This document shows, in pieces, positions 39,135 to 46,255 of a DNA stretch of 64,000 nt. Within the stretch, counting starts at the first letter, position 1. Each line of letters begins with the position of its first letter. A model generated the notes under the pieces. It saw nothing but the letters and a program-made list of their open reading frames with translations. It was not told the DNA's origin and ran no database searches. A program made the translations under genes and the position numbers. Source of the DNA: Corynebacterium capitovis DSM 44611. GTDB taxonomy: Bacteria > Actinomycetota > Actinomycetes > Mycobacteriales > Mycobacteriaceae. The stretch lies in the NCBI RefSeq assembly GCF_030440535.1, contig NZ_CP047117.1:1-64000 (forward strand). The letters run 5' to 3'.

Positions 39135-39186
39135 GCTTTTCGACGCCTACCGGCGGCGGTTTTCGGTTCTTAGCCTGAAGGCAGAG

Positions 39187-39216
39187 TCTAACTGCGTCTA
39201 ACTGCGACTAACTGCG
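39187..39216 (+). repeat. Three tandem copies of TCTAACTGCG
   Basis: A 10-bp unit at 39187, 39197 and 39207; the last has A in place of the first T. Unit length is one helical turn. Function unknown. Confidence 0.8.
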
Positions 39217-39465
39217 TACCCCCGGACCGAGAGCCCTCGAAACCCTTTCCCCCGCTGAATAACAGTTCACATAGCACGGCGCACAGATACGCCCCGAAAC
39301 CCATTTGCCTAGGTCAAAGGCCCCAACGACTCGCGCATCCCCCCAGCAAAAGCGCTACACCCGCCACGTCACAGCGCCGAGAGGGCCGAATCCCCGTGAA
39401 GTGCTTCTATTCAGAACGAGTCTACTTGTTTCTACTTTCGTGCACACCTCAAAGGTAAACAGAAC

Positions 39466-39481
39466 GTTACCAGATGGTTAC
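39466..39481. promoter_or_regulatory. GTTAC-N6-GTTAC direct repeat
   Basis: Reads GTAAC-N6-GTAAC on the minus strand, which is similar to the direct-repeat boxes of the actinobacterial response regulator MtrA. A third, imperfect half (GGTAAAC) lies just upstream at 39454. It would control the secreted-protein gene at 39583. Confidence 0.4.
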
Positions 39482-39582
39482 GTCTCTTCCCCTGCGGTTT
39501 CGGGCGGCGGTAGCTTCTTGGCATGCCACGGCACCGAAGGCCACGGCAGTTCTCCCCACCCGTCGACCTACTTGGAGATGTC

Positions 39583-39942
39583 ATGAAGATTAAGAATTCC
39601 CTCTTGGCCCTGTCCGCCGCCTCCCTCGTTGCTCTCTCCGGTGCTGGGCTCGCGTCCGCTGCCGAAGGGACCACCGACCCCGCTGCGGGTACCACCACCA
39701 CCGCTCCCGCCGAGGATCAGGGTTCTTCCGCTCTGAGCTCCTCCGACGACAAGGGCACCACCTCCTCCAGCTCCGACACCAAGGACGAGAATGGTTCGTC
39801 CGCTTCCGGCTCCAGCGAAGATTTCTTCGGCTGGAACGATGACACCACCGGCAAGCAGAAGTTCGAGGACGTCACCGGTGTTATCACCAAGGTGATCTCG
39901 TCCATCGTCAAGATCGTCAAGAGCTTCATCCCGTTCGCCTAA
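39583..39942 (+). CDS. Small secreted protein with a cationic amphipathic C-terminal helix
   Basis: A 119-residue exported protein of unknown family. ATG 39583 (GGAG 8 nt upstream) starts a signal peptide MKIKNSLLALSAASLVALSG cleaved after ASA near residue 27. A disordered Ser/Thr/Asp/Gly linker (about 28-80) leads to SSEDFFGWNDDTTGKQKFEDV and the terminal helix GVITKVISSIVKIVKSFIPFA. In the helix, Lys residues fall on one face and Ile/Val/Phe on the other, as in phenol-soluble modulins and antimicrobial peptides. It could insert into membranes or the mycolate layer. The function is inferred from shape only. A strong hairpin follows. Confidence 0.75.
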   Translation: MKIKNSLLALSAASLVALSGAGLASAAEGTTDPAAGTTTTAPAEDQGSSALSSSDDKGTTSSSSDTKDENGSSASGSSEDFFGWNDDTTGKQKFEDVTGVITKVISSIVKIVKSFIPFA

Positions 39943-39952
39943 AGGCGAGACA

Positions 39953-39992
39953 CGTCGGACCCCGGAACCGCAGCAGGTTCCGGGGTCCGACG
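39953..39992 (+). terminator. 17-bp perfect hairpin after the small secreted-protein gene
   Basis: Arms CGTCGGACCCCGGAACC (39953-39969) and GGTTCCGGGGTCCGACG (39976-39992) around the 6-nt loop GCAGCA. No T tract follows directly, so the hairpin may serve mainly as an RNA-stabilising 3' end. It lies 11 bp after the stop. Confidence 0.8.
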
Positions 39993-40104
39993 CCGTTATA
40001 AATCTCGCGTGCTAGCCGGGCTGCCTCCTAGTCTCCTCGGCAAGCGGCCGGGTTCCCGCGCGCGTGCGAGTAACGACCGACAGGCACCGACAGGCACCGC
40101 CACG

Positions 40105-41280
40105 TCACGGCTTGAGCACAACTTTGATGCAGCCGTCCTCCTTCTTCTGGAACTTCTCGTACATAGCGGGCGCGTCATCGAGTGGCGCAGTGTGGGTTTT
40201 CAAGTCGAGAACCCCGAGCGGGTCCGAGGGGTCGTCGACAAGCGGCAGCAAGTCATCGACCCAGCGACGTACATTGCACTGGCCCATGCGCAGCTGAATC
40301 TGTTTATCGAACATCGTCAGCATGGGCAGCGGGTCCTTCATCCCGCCATAAACACCGCTGAGCGAGATCGTGCCGCCGCGTCGCACCGCGTCGATCGCAG
40401 TGTAGAGAACATTGAGCCTATCGACGCCCGCGTTCTGCATTGCCGCGCGCCCCAAAGCGGGCGGGAGCAGATTGGTGGCTGCATGCGCCACACCCGCGAC
40501 GGGCGAGCCGTGCGCTTCCATGCCCACGGCGTCGACAACCGAGTCGGGCCCGCGGCCCTGCGTCATCTCGCGAAGCTTCTCGACGACACCGTCGCCCTCC
40601 TCAATCGTCTCGATGCCATGCCGCTGCGCCATCTCGCGGCGCTCCTCCAGCGGTTCGACGCCGATGACTCGGTAGCCTAGGTGGCGACCGATGCGTGCTG
40701 ACATCTGGCCGATCGGTCCCAAACCCAGCACGGCGAGCGTTCCACCTTCCGGCACGGCGGCGTATTGGACGGCCTGCCAAGCGGTGGGGATGACGTCGGA
40801 GAGGAAGAGGAAACGCTCGTCCTCGCCGACGCTAGGGATTTTGATGGGGCCATAGTCGGCAAAAGGAACACGGAGATACTCGGCTTGCCCGCCGGGCACC
40901 GAGCCGTAAAGGCGAGAGAAGCCGAACAACCGGGCGCCGCTGTTGTACTCCTTCACCTGCGTCGTCTCGCACTGAGATTGGAGGCCGTTGCGGCACATGA
41001 AGCATTCGCCGCATGAGATAGTGAAGGGGATGACGACGCGGTCGCCGGGTTTCAGGTTGGTGACGTCGGCGCCTACCTCTTCCACGACCCCCATCGGCTC
41101 GTGGCCTAAGATGTCGCCGGCGTCCATGAATGGGCCGAGGACTTCGTAGAGGTGCAGATCGGAGCCGCAGATAGCGGTGGACGTAATGCGCACGATCGCG
41201 TCAGTGGGGTCAACGATGGTGGGGTCCGGGGCGTTTTCGACGCTCACGGATCGCTTTCCTTGCCAGGTGAGTGCTTTCAT
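40105..41280 (-). CDS. Zinc-dependent alcohol/formaldehyde dehydrogenase-type protein
   Basis: A 391-residue medium-chain dehydrogenase. Zinc ligands: catalytic Cys, His-Glu in ICGSDLHLYE and GHEPMGVVEEV, and a structural zinc lobe with four Cys in SCGECFMCRNGLQSQC. The Rossmann motif is VLGLGPIGQM. The C-terminal extension and VDAVGMEAHG place it with glutathione-independent formaldehyde dehydrogenase-like enzymes of actinobacteria. ATG 41280 begins the conserved MKALTWQGKRSVSVENAPDP; the frame runs far upstream, but that part is antisense to two genes and not real. The substrate is not established. Confidence 0.85.
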   Translation of the reverse strand: MKALTWQGKRSVSVENAPDPTIVDPTDAIVRITSTAICGSDLHLYEVLGPFMDAGDILGHEPMGVVEEVGADVTNLKPGDRVVIPFTISCGECFMCRNGLQSQCETTQVKEYNSGARLFGFSRLYGSVPGGQAEYLRVPFADYGPIKIPSVGEDERFLFLSDVIPTAWQAVQYAAVPEGGTLAVLGLGPIGQMSARIGRHLGYRVIGVEPLEERREMAQRHGIETIEEGDGVVEKLREMTQGRGPDSVVDAVGMEAHGSPVAGVAHAATNLLPPALGRAAMQNAGVDRLNVLYTAIDAVRRGGTISLSGVYGGMKDPLPMLTMFDKQIQLRMGQCNVRRWVDDLLPLVDDPSDPLGVLDLKTHTAPLDDAPAMYEKFQKKEDGCIKVVLKP

Positions 41281-41416
41281 GAGCCCTAGGGTAATAGGAG
41301 TTTGCGACGGGTGCTGGGCCGCGCCGGAGGCCCCGAACCCCACACAAACCCGGTCGGTGCTTGTGTAGTGTCGGAATGAAAAACAATTGGAAATGAGCGA
41401 GCGGAGGTAGACGTAG

Positions 41417-41893
41417 GTGCGCAACTTCATGGGGGTGGTGGCGCTCTCCCTCAGCACCGTGGCACTCACCGCCTGCGGGTCAATCCCCGCCGATCCGGAT
41501 GGGACGTATAACCGGGCGGAGAACGGGACGCTCGTGGTTGGCGTTTCCGAGAACAACCCGTGGACCGATGTCGATGATTCCGGTTCGGTCAGCGGTACCG
41601 AGGCCGACCTAGTGCGGGGTTTCGCGGAGTCGATCGACGCGGACATCGAGTGGAAAACGGCCTCTGAAAGCGTCCTCGTCGATTGGATGGACCACGGGGA
41701 AGTTGACGTGATGATCGGGGGCCTGACCTCCACGTCACCGTGGTCGTCCAAGATTGCGCTGACGCGGGGGTACACCACCGTTGACAACGAGGACGGCAAG
41801 AAAGAAAAGATGGTCATGGCCGTGCCGATGGGAGAGAACAAGCTGCTCGTGGAGCTTGAGCGCTTCTTGGCACGCGAGGAGGGGGAGATTTGA
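41417..41893 (+). CDS. Single-lobe solute-binding-like lipoprotein
   Basis: A 158-residue lipoprotein with signal MRNFMGVVALSLSTVALTAC and lipobox LTAC (Cys20). The rest resembles lobe 1 of family-3 amino-acid-binding proteins (LVVGVSENNPWTDVDDSG, EADLVRGFAESIDADIEWKTA, LVDWMDHGEVDVMIGGLT) followed directly by the C-terminal helix of that family (KMVMAVPMGENKLLVELERFL). The second lobe, about 90 residues, is missing in frame. GTG start with GGAGG upstream. The stop overlaps the CDF transporter ATG (TGATG), so it may be a sensor or chaperone for that transporter rather than an ABC component. Confidence 0.65.
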   Translation: MRNFMGVVALSLSTVALTACGSIPADPDGTYNRAENGTLVVGVSENNPWTDVDDSGSVSGTEADLVRGFAESIDADIEWKTASESVLVDWMDHGEVDVMIGGLTSTSPWSSKIALTRGYTTVDNEDGKKEKMVMAVPMGENKLLVELERFLAREEGEI

Positions 41894-42882
41894 TGGCGGA
41901 TGTCAATGAGGCCAGCACAGGTTCCGGCACCGAGGCCCTCCCCGACGAGCAAGCTGTGGCGATGCGCAAGGCAGTGCGCCTGAACTGGATCAGCATCCTC
42001 GTCTTGGCCCTGACCGTTGCGCTGGTGGGCGTCGTTGCCGGCCAGTCCCAGGCCATGAAAACCGCGTGGTACGAGGATCTTCTCTCGTTTCTCCCGCCGA
42101 TCGCGTTTCTCGTCGCTACACGCGTGATCAAGCGGCGACCGGACGCCGAACACCCCTACGGCCACCACCGTGCGATCGGGGTGGGGCACGTCGTGGCGGC
42201 CTCGGCACTGTTAGCCATGGGTACGTTCCTCATCCTCGGCGCGGTGAGCAACCTGATCAACCAGGAAAAACCGCCGATCGGGACCGTCGTGCTGTTCGGT
42301 CACAGCGTGTGGCTGGGATGGCTCATGGTTGCGGCGCTCGTCATCACGGGAATCCCGCCGATCTTTATCGGTCGCCTGAAGCAGCGCCTGGCCGAACCTT
42401 TGCACGACAAAGTGCTCTATTCAGATGCCGACATGAACAAGGCGAACTGGATGACATCGCTGTCCACCATCATCGGTGTGCTGGGCATCGGGGTGGGGTG
42501 GTGGTGGATGGATGCGGTTGCCGCCATCATCGTCGCTTTGTCCATCGTGCGCGACGGGGTGTCCAACTTGCGCACCGCGATCAGAGACCTTACCGACGCC
42601 CGCGCGACCGATCTGGACGGCAACAAAGAACCGTGCATTGCCACGATCGAAGAGACCGCCCACAACGTTGGCTGGGTGGAAGAAGCGGCCGCCAGGGTGC
42701 GCGACGAGGGCCACGTCTTCCACGTCGAGCTCTTCGCGGTGCCGCGTGAAGGCCAGGACCCGACCGTCGAGCAGATCCGCGAGCTGCGCAATGTTTTGCA
42801 CCAGCTGAGTTTTAGGGTCCACGACGTGGTGGTTGCGCCGGTGCACTCCATACCTGTCTACCTCAGGGAGGAAGACAGGTAG
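41893..42882 (+). CDS. Cation diffusion facilitator transporter
   Basis: A 329-residue CDF-family exporter for divalent metals, driven by proton exchange. Six membrane helices are seen between about 30 and 210; HPYGHHRAIGVG after the second helix and the SDADMNKANWMTS Asp-rich region carry the expected metal ligands, and the C-terminal 90 residues form the cytoplasmic ferredoxin-like domain. The metal (Zn, Fe, Mn or Co) is not determined. ATG 41893 overlaps the stop of the lipoprotein gene. It is probably cotranscribed with it. Confidence 0.85.
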   Translation: MADVNEASTGSGTEALPDEQAVAMRKAVRLNWISILVLALTVALVGVVAGQSQAMKTAWYEDLLSFLPPIAFLVATRVIKRRPDAEHPYGHHRAIGVGHVVAASALLAMGTFLILGAVSNLINQEKPPIGTVVLFGHSVWLGWLMVAALVITGIPPIFIGRLKQRLAEPLHDKVLYSDADMNKANWMTSLSTIIGVLGIGVGWWWMDAVAAIIVALSIVRDGVSNLRTAIRDLTDARATDLDGNKEPCIATIEETAHNVGWVEEAAARVRDEGHVFHVELFAVPREGQDPTVEQIRELRNVLHQLSFRVHDVVVAPVHSIPVYLREEDR

Positions 42883-42905
42883 CTCCCGCTAGGCTCCTCA
42901 GAATA

Positions 42906-43916
42906 ATGACTGTTTATCCAGCGCCCTTGACCCCCGGCTCTACCGTTCGAGTTGTCACCCCGTCGTTGTCCCTTCCATTCGTCGTGGACGGCACAACGGG
43001 AGATTACCTCGCACAGCTTGCAACCCGACGCCTTAACAAATTGGGGCTGACCGTCACTTTCGGCGAGCACGTCAACGAATCAGATGAGTTCTTCACGTCA
43101 GAGGTGCAATCGCGGGTGCGCGACATTCACGCCGCGTTCGCGGACCCTGAGGTCGACGGAATCATGTCCGTCATCGGTGGGTTCAACAGTAATGAATTGC
43201 TGCCATTCCTCGACTACGACTTAATTGCTGCGAACCCGAAGTTCCTCTGCGGGCACTCCGATGTCACCGCGCTGCAGAATGCGCTCTACGCCCGCACTGG
43301 GCTCGTCACGTATTCGGGTCCACACTGGTCCACCTTCGGTATGCGCGATCACAGTGAGTTGACGCGCCAGTCCTTTGCCAACGCGGCTTTTACAACCGAG
43401 CCGATTGTGTGGGAGGCAAGCCCTTGGTACACCGACGACGACTGGTACGTCGAGCAGGACAACCGCCCCACGCTGGAGACGACAGGCTGGTGGCCTATTC
43501 GCGAAGGACGAGCCACGGGAACGGCCGTGGGTTCCAACTTGAGTATCTTCACCCTGCTTCACGGCACGGATTACATCCCAGACTTAGACGGCGCGGTGCT
43601 GTTTGCGGAGGTGACGATGAACTCAGACATCACGGAGTTCCGACGCCGCCTCATGTCCGTCATCCAGCAGCCTGGTGGTGAAGGCATTCGAGCTGTGGTG
43701 ATCGGCCGTTTCCAAACCGGTAGCGGCGTGACGCGGGAGGAGCTGGAGTCCACCATCGATTCCATTCCGTTGCTGGAGGGCATCCCCGTCGTGGCTAATG
43801 TTGACTTCGGGCACACGAACCCCTTGCTCACTTTCCCCGTGGGCGGGGACGTTGAGCTAAACGTAGCTCAAAACGAAACCACGATCTGCTTTCCAAGGGA
43901 GCTTTATGACCGCTAG
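42906..43916 (+). CDS. S66-family peptidase, LD-carboxypeptidase/MccF-like
   Basis: A 336-residue serine peptidase. The nucleophile is in LCGHSDVTALQNAL (about residue 118), Glu in LFAEVT (near 238) and His in VDFGHTNPLLTF (near 303), the Ser-Glu-His triad of family S66. The sequence is closer to MccF (cleavage of the amide bond of microcin C-type aminoacyl-nucleotides) than to LdcA, judging from the GFNSNELLPFLDYDLI and STFGMRDH segments. It overlaps the next gene, an MFS exporter, by 11 bp, so the two are translationally coupled and suggest a resistance pair. Confidence 0.8.
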   Translation: MTVYPAPLTPGSTVRVVTPSLSLPFVVDGTTGDYLAQLATRRLNKLGLTVTFGEHVNESDEFFTSEVQSRVRDIHAAFADPEVDGIMSVIGGFNSNELLPFLDYDLIAANPKFLCGHSDVTALQNALYARTGLVTYSGPHWSTFGMRDHSELTRQSFANAAFTTEPIVWEASPWYTDDDWYVEQDNRPTLETTGWWPIREGRATGTAVGSNLSIFTLLHGTDYIPDLDGAVLFAEVTMNSDITEFRRRLMSVIQQPGGEGIRAVVIGRFQTGSGVTREELESTIDSIPLLEGIPVVANVDFGHTNPLLTFPVGGDVELNVAQNETTICFPRELYDR

Positions 43917-45258
43917 CCAGCGCTGGGGATTCTTTGCTGTCGTTTCGCTCGGCCTGCTCATGGTAGGTCTGGACAATTCCATCCTCTACACCGCCCTCCC
44001 AGTGCTCACCGAGCAGCTTCGCGCGACGTCGACACAAAGCCTGTGGATCATCAATGCCTACCCGCTCGTTCTGGCGGGTTTGTTGCTAGGTACGGGCACG
44101 TTGGGGGACAAGGTGGGCCACCGACTCATGTTTGTTGTGGGGTTGACCGTCTTCGGCCTTGCTTCGCTGACCGCCGCGTTTGCGCCGGGTGTCGGTGCGC
44201 TCATCGCTGCGAGGGCCTTTCTGGGGGTGGGTGCCGCCGCAATGATGCCCGCCACGTTGGCGCTCATTCGGCTGACGTTTGACGACGAGCGCGAGCGCAA
44301 CACCGCCATCGGCATCTGGGGCTCGGTGGCGGTGGTGGGCGCCGGCCTCGGCCCAGTGCTGGGCGGCCTGCTCCTCGAGATGTTCTGGTGGGGGTCCATC
44401 TTCCTCATCAACGTGCCCATCGTGGTCATCGCCCTGGCGTTGACCTTTGTTCTGGCGCCGGAAAACCTTCCGAATCCGGAAAAGCAATGGGACGCGGTTT
44501 CTTCGTTGTGGGCGCTGCTTGCCCTGACCGGGTTGACCATGACTATCAAGGAGGCTGTGAATCCCGATCGCACCCTGCTTTTGCTCGCTGGAGGTGTAGT
44601 GGCGGGTGTCGTGGGCGCGGTGCTCTTCGCCCGCCGCCAACCGCGGCTGGCGCAACCACTGCTCACCTTGGACGTCTTCCGCAGCCGCATCTTCTCGGGC
44701 GGTATCATCGCCGCGGCGGGGGCAATGTTTGTCACCGCGGGCGTTGAGCTCATGACTACGCAAAAGCTGCAGCTTGTCGACGGCCTCTCGCCCCTGCACG
44801 CCGGTCTTATCGTTGTCGTTATGGCTGTCGCGGCGTTTCCGGCTTCAACGATTGGGGGAGCAAACCTGCATCGCTGGGGCTTTCTCCCGCTCATCGCTGG
44901 CGGTTTCGCGGGCGCGGCTGCAGGCGCCACGCTGCTGTCCTGGGCTACCGAGCACAACAGCCTGTCGACGGCCCTTGTCGCCCTGGCGGTGCTCGGGTGG
45001 AGCACCGGGTCGGTCATGTCGGTCTCCTCGACGGCGATCATCGGCTCGGCACCTCGCTACCGTTCGGGGATGGCCGCAGGTGTCGAGGAGGTTTCCTACG
45101 AGCTGGGAACGCTGCTCACCGTCGCTGTGACGGGTTCGCTGTTGCCGATGATGGCCTACCAGTCGGTTGTCGGCCTGCTGGCCGTCGCAGCGTTGGTGTT
45201 CTGCGTGCTTAGCCTCTGGCTCTTCCAGGGCAACCCAAAGTCCGGAGAATATGCTTAG
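43906..45258 (+). CDS. Major facilitator superfamily exporter (DHA2 type)
   Basis: A 450-residue membrane transporter with about 13-14 helices. Motif LDNSILYTALP in helix 1, the loop motif GTLGDKVGHRLMF between helices 2 and 3, and GVGAAAMMPATLALI are typical of the 14-helix drug:H+ antiporters. It probably exports a cationic or amphipathic drug or an antibiotic degradation product; the coupling to the S66 peptidase supports the second idea. The end lies 93 bp before the DedA gene. Confidence 0.88.
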   Translation: MTASQRWGFFAVVSLGLLMVGLDNSILYTALPVLTEQLRATSTQSLWIINAYPLVLAGLLLGTGTLGDKVGHRLMFVVGLTVFGLASLTAAFAPGVGALIAARAFLGVGAAAMMPATLALIRLTFDDERERNTAIGIWGSVAVVGAGLGPVLGGLLLEMFWWGSIFLINVPIVVIALALTFVLAPENLPNPEKQWDAVSSLWALLALTGLTMTIKEAVNPDRTLLLLAGGVVAGVVGAVLFARRQPRLAQPLLTLDVFRSRIFSGGIIAAAGAMFVTAGVELMTTQKLQLVDGLSPLHAGLIVVVMAVAAFPASTIGGANLHRWGFLPLIAGGFAGAAAGATLLSWATEHNSLSTALVALAVLGWSTGSVMSVSSTAIIGSAPRYRSGMAAGVEEVSYELGTLLTVAVTGSLLPMMAYQSVVGLLAVAALVFCVLSLWLFQGNPKSGEYA

Positions 45259-45351
45259 TCATTTTTCGGCCCGGCACCCCCGGAGCGATGGGTAGCGGCG
45301 TCCTCGCCGAGAGTAGGGCCTTCCTGATCCCCACTCTCCACCTTGAGTACC

Positions 45352-45762
45352 ATGATGGACGCGGAGACTCTCCTAGCTGGTATGGGCCCCTACGTTCTCC
45401 TTGGCCTCGCTGCGATTGTCTTCATCGAATCGGGGGTGCTCTTTCCGTTCGTGCCAGGCGACTCATTGCTAGTTACGGCGGCAATCCTGCGCACCGACCG
45501 CCTCGAGGCGGCAGAAGCCTTCTTTGCGCAGCGCGGCCCAATCGCGCTGGTTCTGGGCCGGTTTCTTCCGATCGTGCGCACCTACGTCCCTTTCGCCGCA
45601 GGGACGGCCGACATGCCCTACCGTCGCTTCACGGGCGCGGTGGGCTGGGTTGTCCTTATGGTGGCCGTCGGGGTGCTACTTGGCGGCATTCCGGGGATTG
45701 CGCACTCGATTGACCTCATCATGATGGTTGTTGTGGGCATGTCTGTCCTGACGACGGCATAA
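45352..45762 (+). CDS. DedA-family membrane protein with an internal deletion
   Basis: A 136-residue DedA/VTT-type protein (the family is usually 200-220 residues; members flip undecaprenyl phosphate or other lipids). The N-terminal part has ESGVLFPFVPGDSLLVTAAIL. The sequence then jumps directly to EAFFAQRGPIALVLGRFLPIVRTYVPFAAGTADMPY, leaving out about 45 residues that normally contain the central membrane helix and the GDxxGY motif. The reading frame is intact. The start could also be TTG 45343. It may be a nonfunctional remnant. Confidence 0.7.
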   Translation: MMDAETLLAGMGPYVLLGLAAIVFIESGVLFPFVPGDSLLVTAAILRTDRLEAAEAFFAQRGPIALVLGRFLPIVRTYVPFAAGTADMPYRRFTGAVGWVVLMVAVGVLLGGIPGIAHSIDLIMMVVVGMSVLTTA

Positions 45763-45765
45763 AAA

Positions 45766-45790
45766 ATCCCACACCCAGCGGGTGCGGGAT
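45766..45790 (-). terminator. Terminator of the PorA/PorH-like gene
   Basis: Stem ATCCCACACCC (45766-45776) with GGGTGCGGGAT (45780-45790), one G:T-type mismatch, and a run of A on the left that gives a T tract in the minus direction. It lies 12 bp downstream of the minus-strand stop at 45803. Confidence 0.85.
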
Positions 45791-45802
45791 CGTGCACCGG
45801 TC

Positions 45803-45922
45803 TTACTGAGCGACCTTGGAAGACAGCGCCTGCAGGGCGTCAAGAAGGCCGTTCGGAGCTGCGAGGAGGGCGCTGAAAACGGAGTTGATGATTTCCTGGA
45901 GGGCATCGACGAAAGAGCTCAT
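45803..45922 (-). CDS. 39-residue helical protein resembling PorA/PorH porin subunits
   Basis: Reads MSSFVDALQEIINSVFSALL followed by 19 residues ending SSKVAQ: almost entirely amphipathic helix with a break at APNG. Corynebacterial outer-membrane channels PorA and PorH are similar: very short, no signal peptide, acidic-amphipathic, and acylated at Ser by mycolate. Ser2 and Ser3 are candidate acylation sites by analogy. The start has GAAAGGA at 6-nt spacing and a TAAAAT -10 box (45959-45964, minus) is well placed; the transcript ends at a strong terminator, so a real, well-expressed gene is likely. The porin role is inference. Confidence 0.7.
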   Translation of the reverse strand: MSSFVDALQEIINSVFSALLAAPNGLLDALQALSSKVAQ

Positions 45923-46255
45923 GTTGTTTCCTTTCGGGTAGTGGATCGAGCGTGCTCCATTTTAATTCACCGCCGGCGAAGGCTGGGAGATATCGCATAA
46001 TTCCCGACACTAACCCTCAAAAAATTGTAAAAAATCGCTGTGTTTGAGCTCTCGGGTAAATAGTTTTCGACACATAACTAGAGGTCGCCGAGCCCAAAAT
46101 CGCCAGCCGATGGCGCAGTTTCGACTAATCAATAGGTAGCGGGTAGTACCCCAATATGGGGGTATGGAGACGCTGAATCAAAAGCTTCGGCCCGCTGTTT
46201 CGTTGGATAAAGCTACGCCACGCACAAACCCTGGCCCGTCCGTAGGCTTGCCCAT
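45923..46255. other. Intergenic region upstream of the PorA/PorH-like and glutaminase genes
   Basis: Relatively AT-rich. It contains the minus-strand TAAAAT -10 (45959-45964) and a TACCCC-N6-GGGGTA inverted repeat at 46147-46164 about 92 bp before glsA. I see no gene in it; a plus-strand frame from 46164 is a shadow of the glutaminase gene. Confidence 0.55.
46147..46164. promoter_or_regulatory. Inverted repeat TACCCC-N6-GGGGTA
   Basis: Six-base arms around AATATG, in the promoter region of glsA. It resembles the centre of the CsoR operator but lacks the flanking TATA edges. It may be an operator or only a small hairpin. Confidence 0.35.

Larger units (their letters stand above)
39097..39582. 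other. Gene-poor region between tRNA-Leu and the small secreted protein
   Basis: I see no credible gene. It holds the tRNA terminator (39103-39134), three tandem copies of a 10-bp unit (39187-39216), a lower-GC stretch (about 39380-39480), and a GTTAC-N6-GTTAC direct repeat at 39466-39481 about 100 bp upstream of the next gene. Confidence 0.6.

Noticed and set aside
39305-39586. A 93-codon frame before the small secreted protein
   Set aside because: TTG start without a ribosome site, low-complexity product, and overlap with the promoter of the next gene.
40105-42189. A 694-codon minus-strand frame including the dehydrogenase
   Set aside because: Only the part from 41280 downward matches a dehydrogenase; the upstream 300 codons are antisense to the lipoprotein and CDF genes, which have clear motifs.
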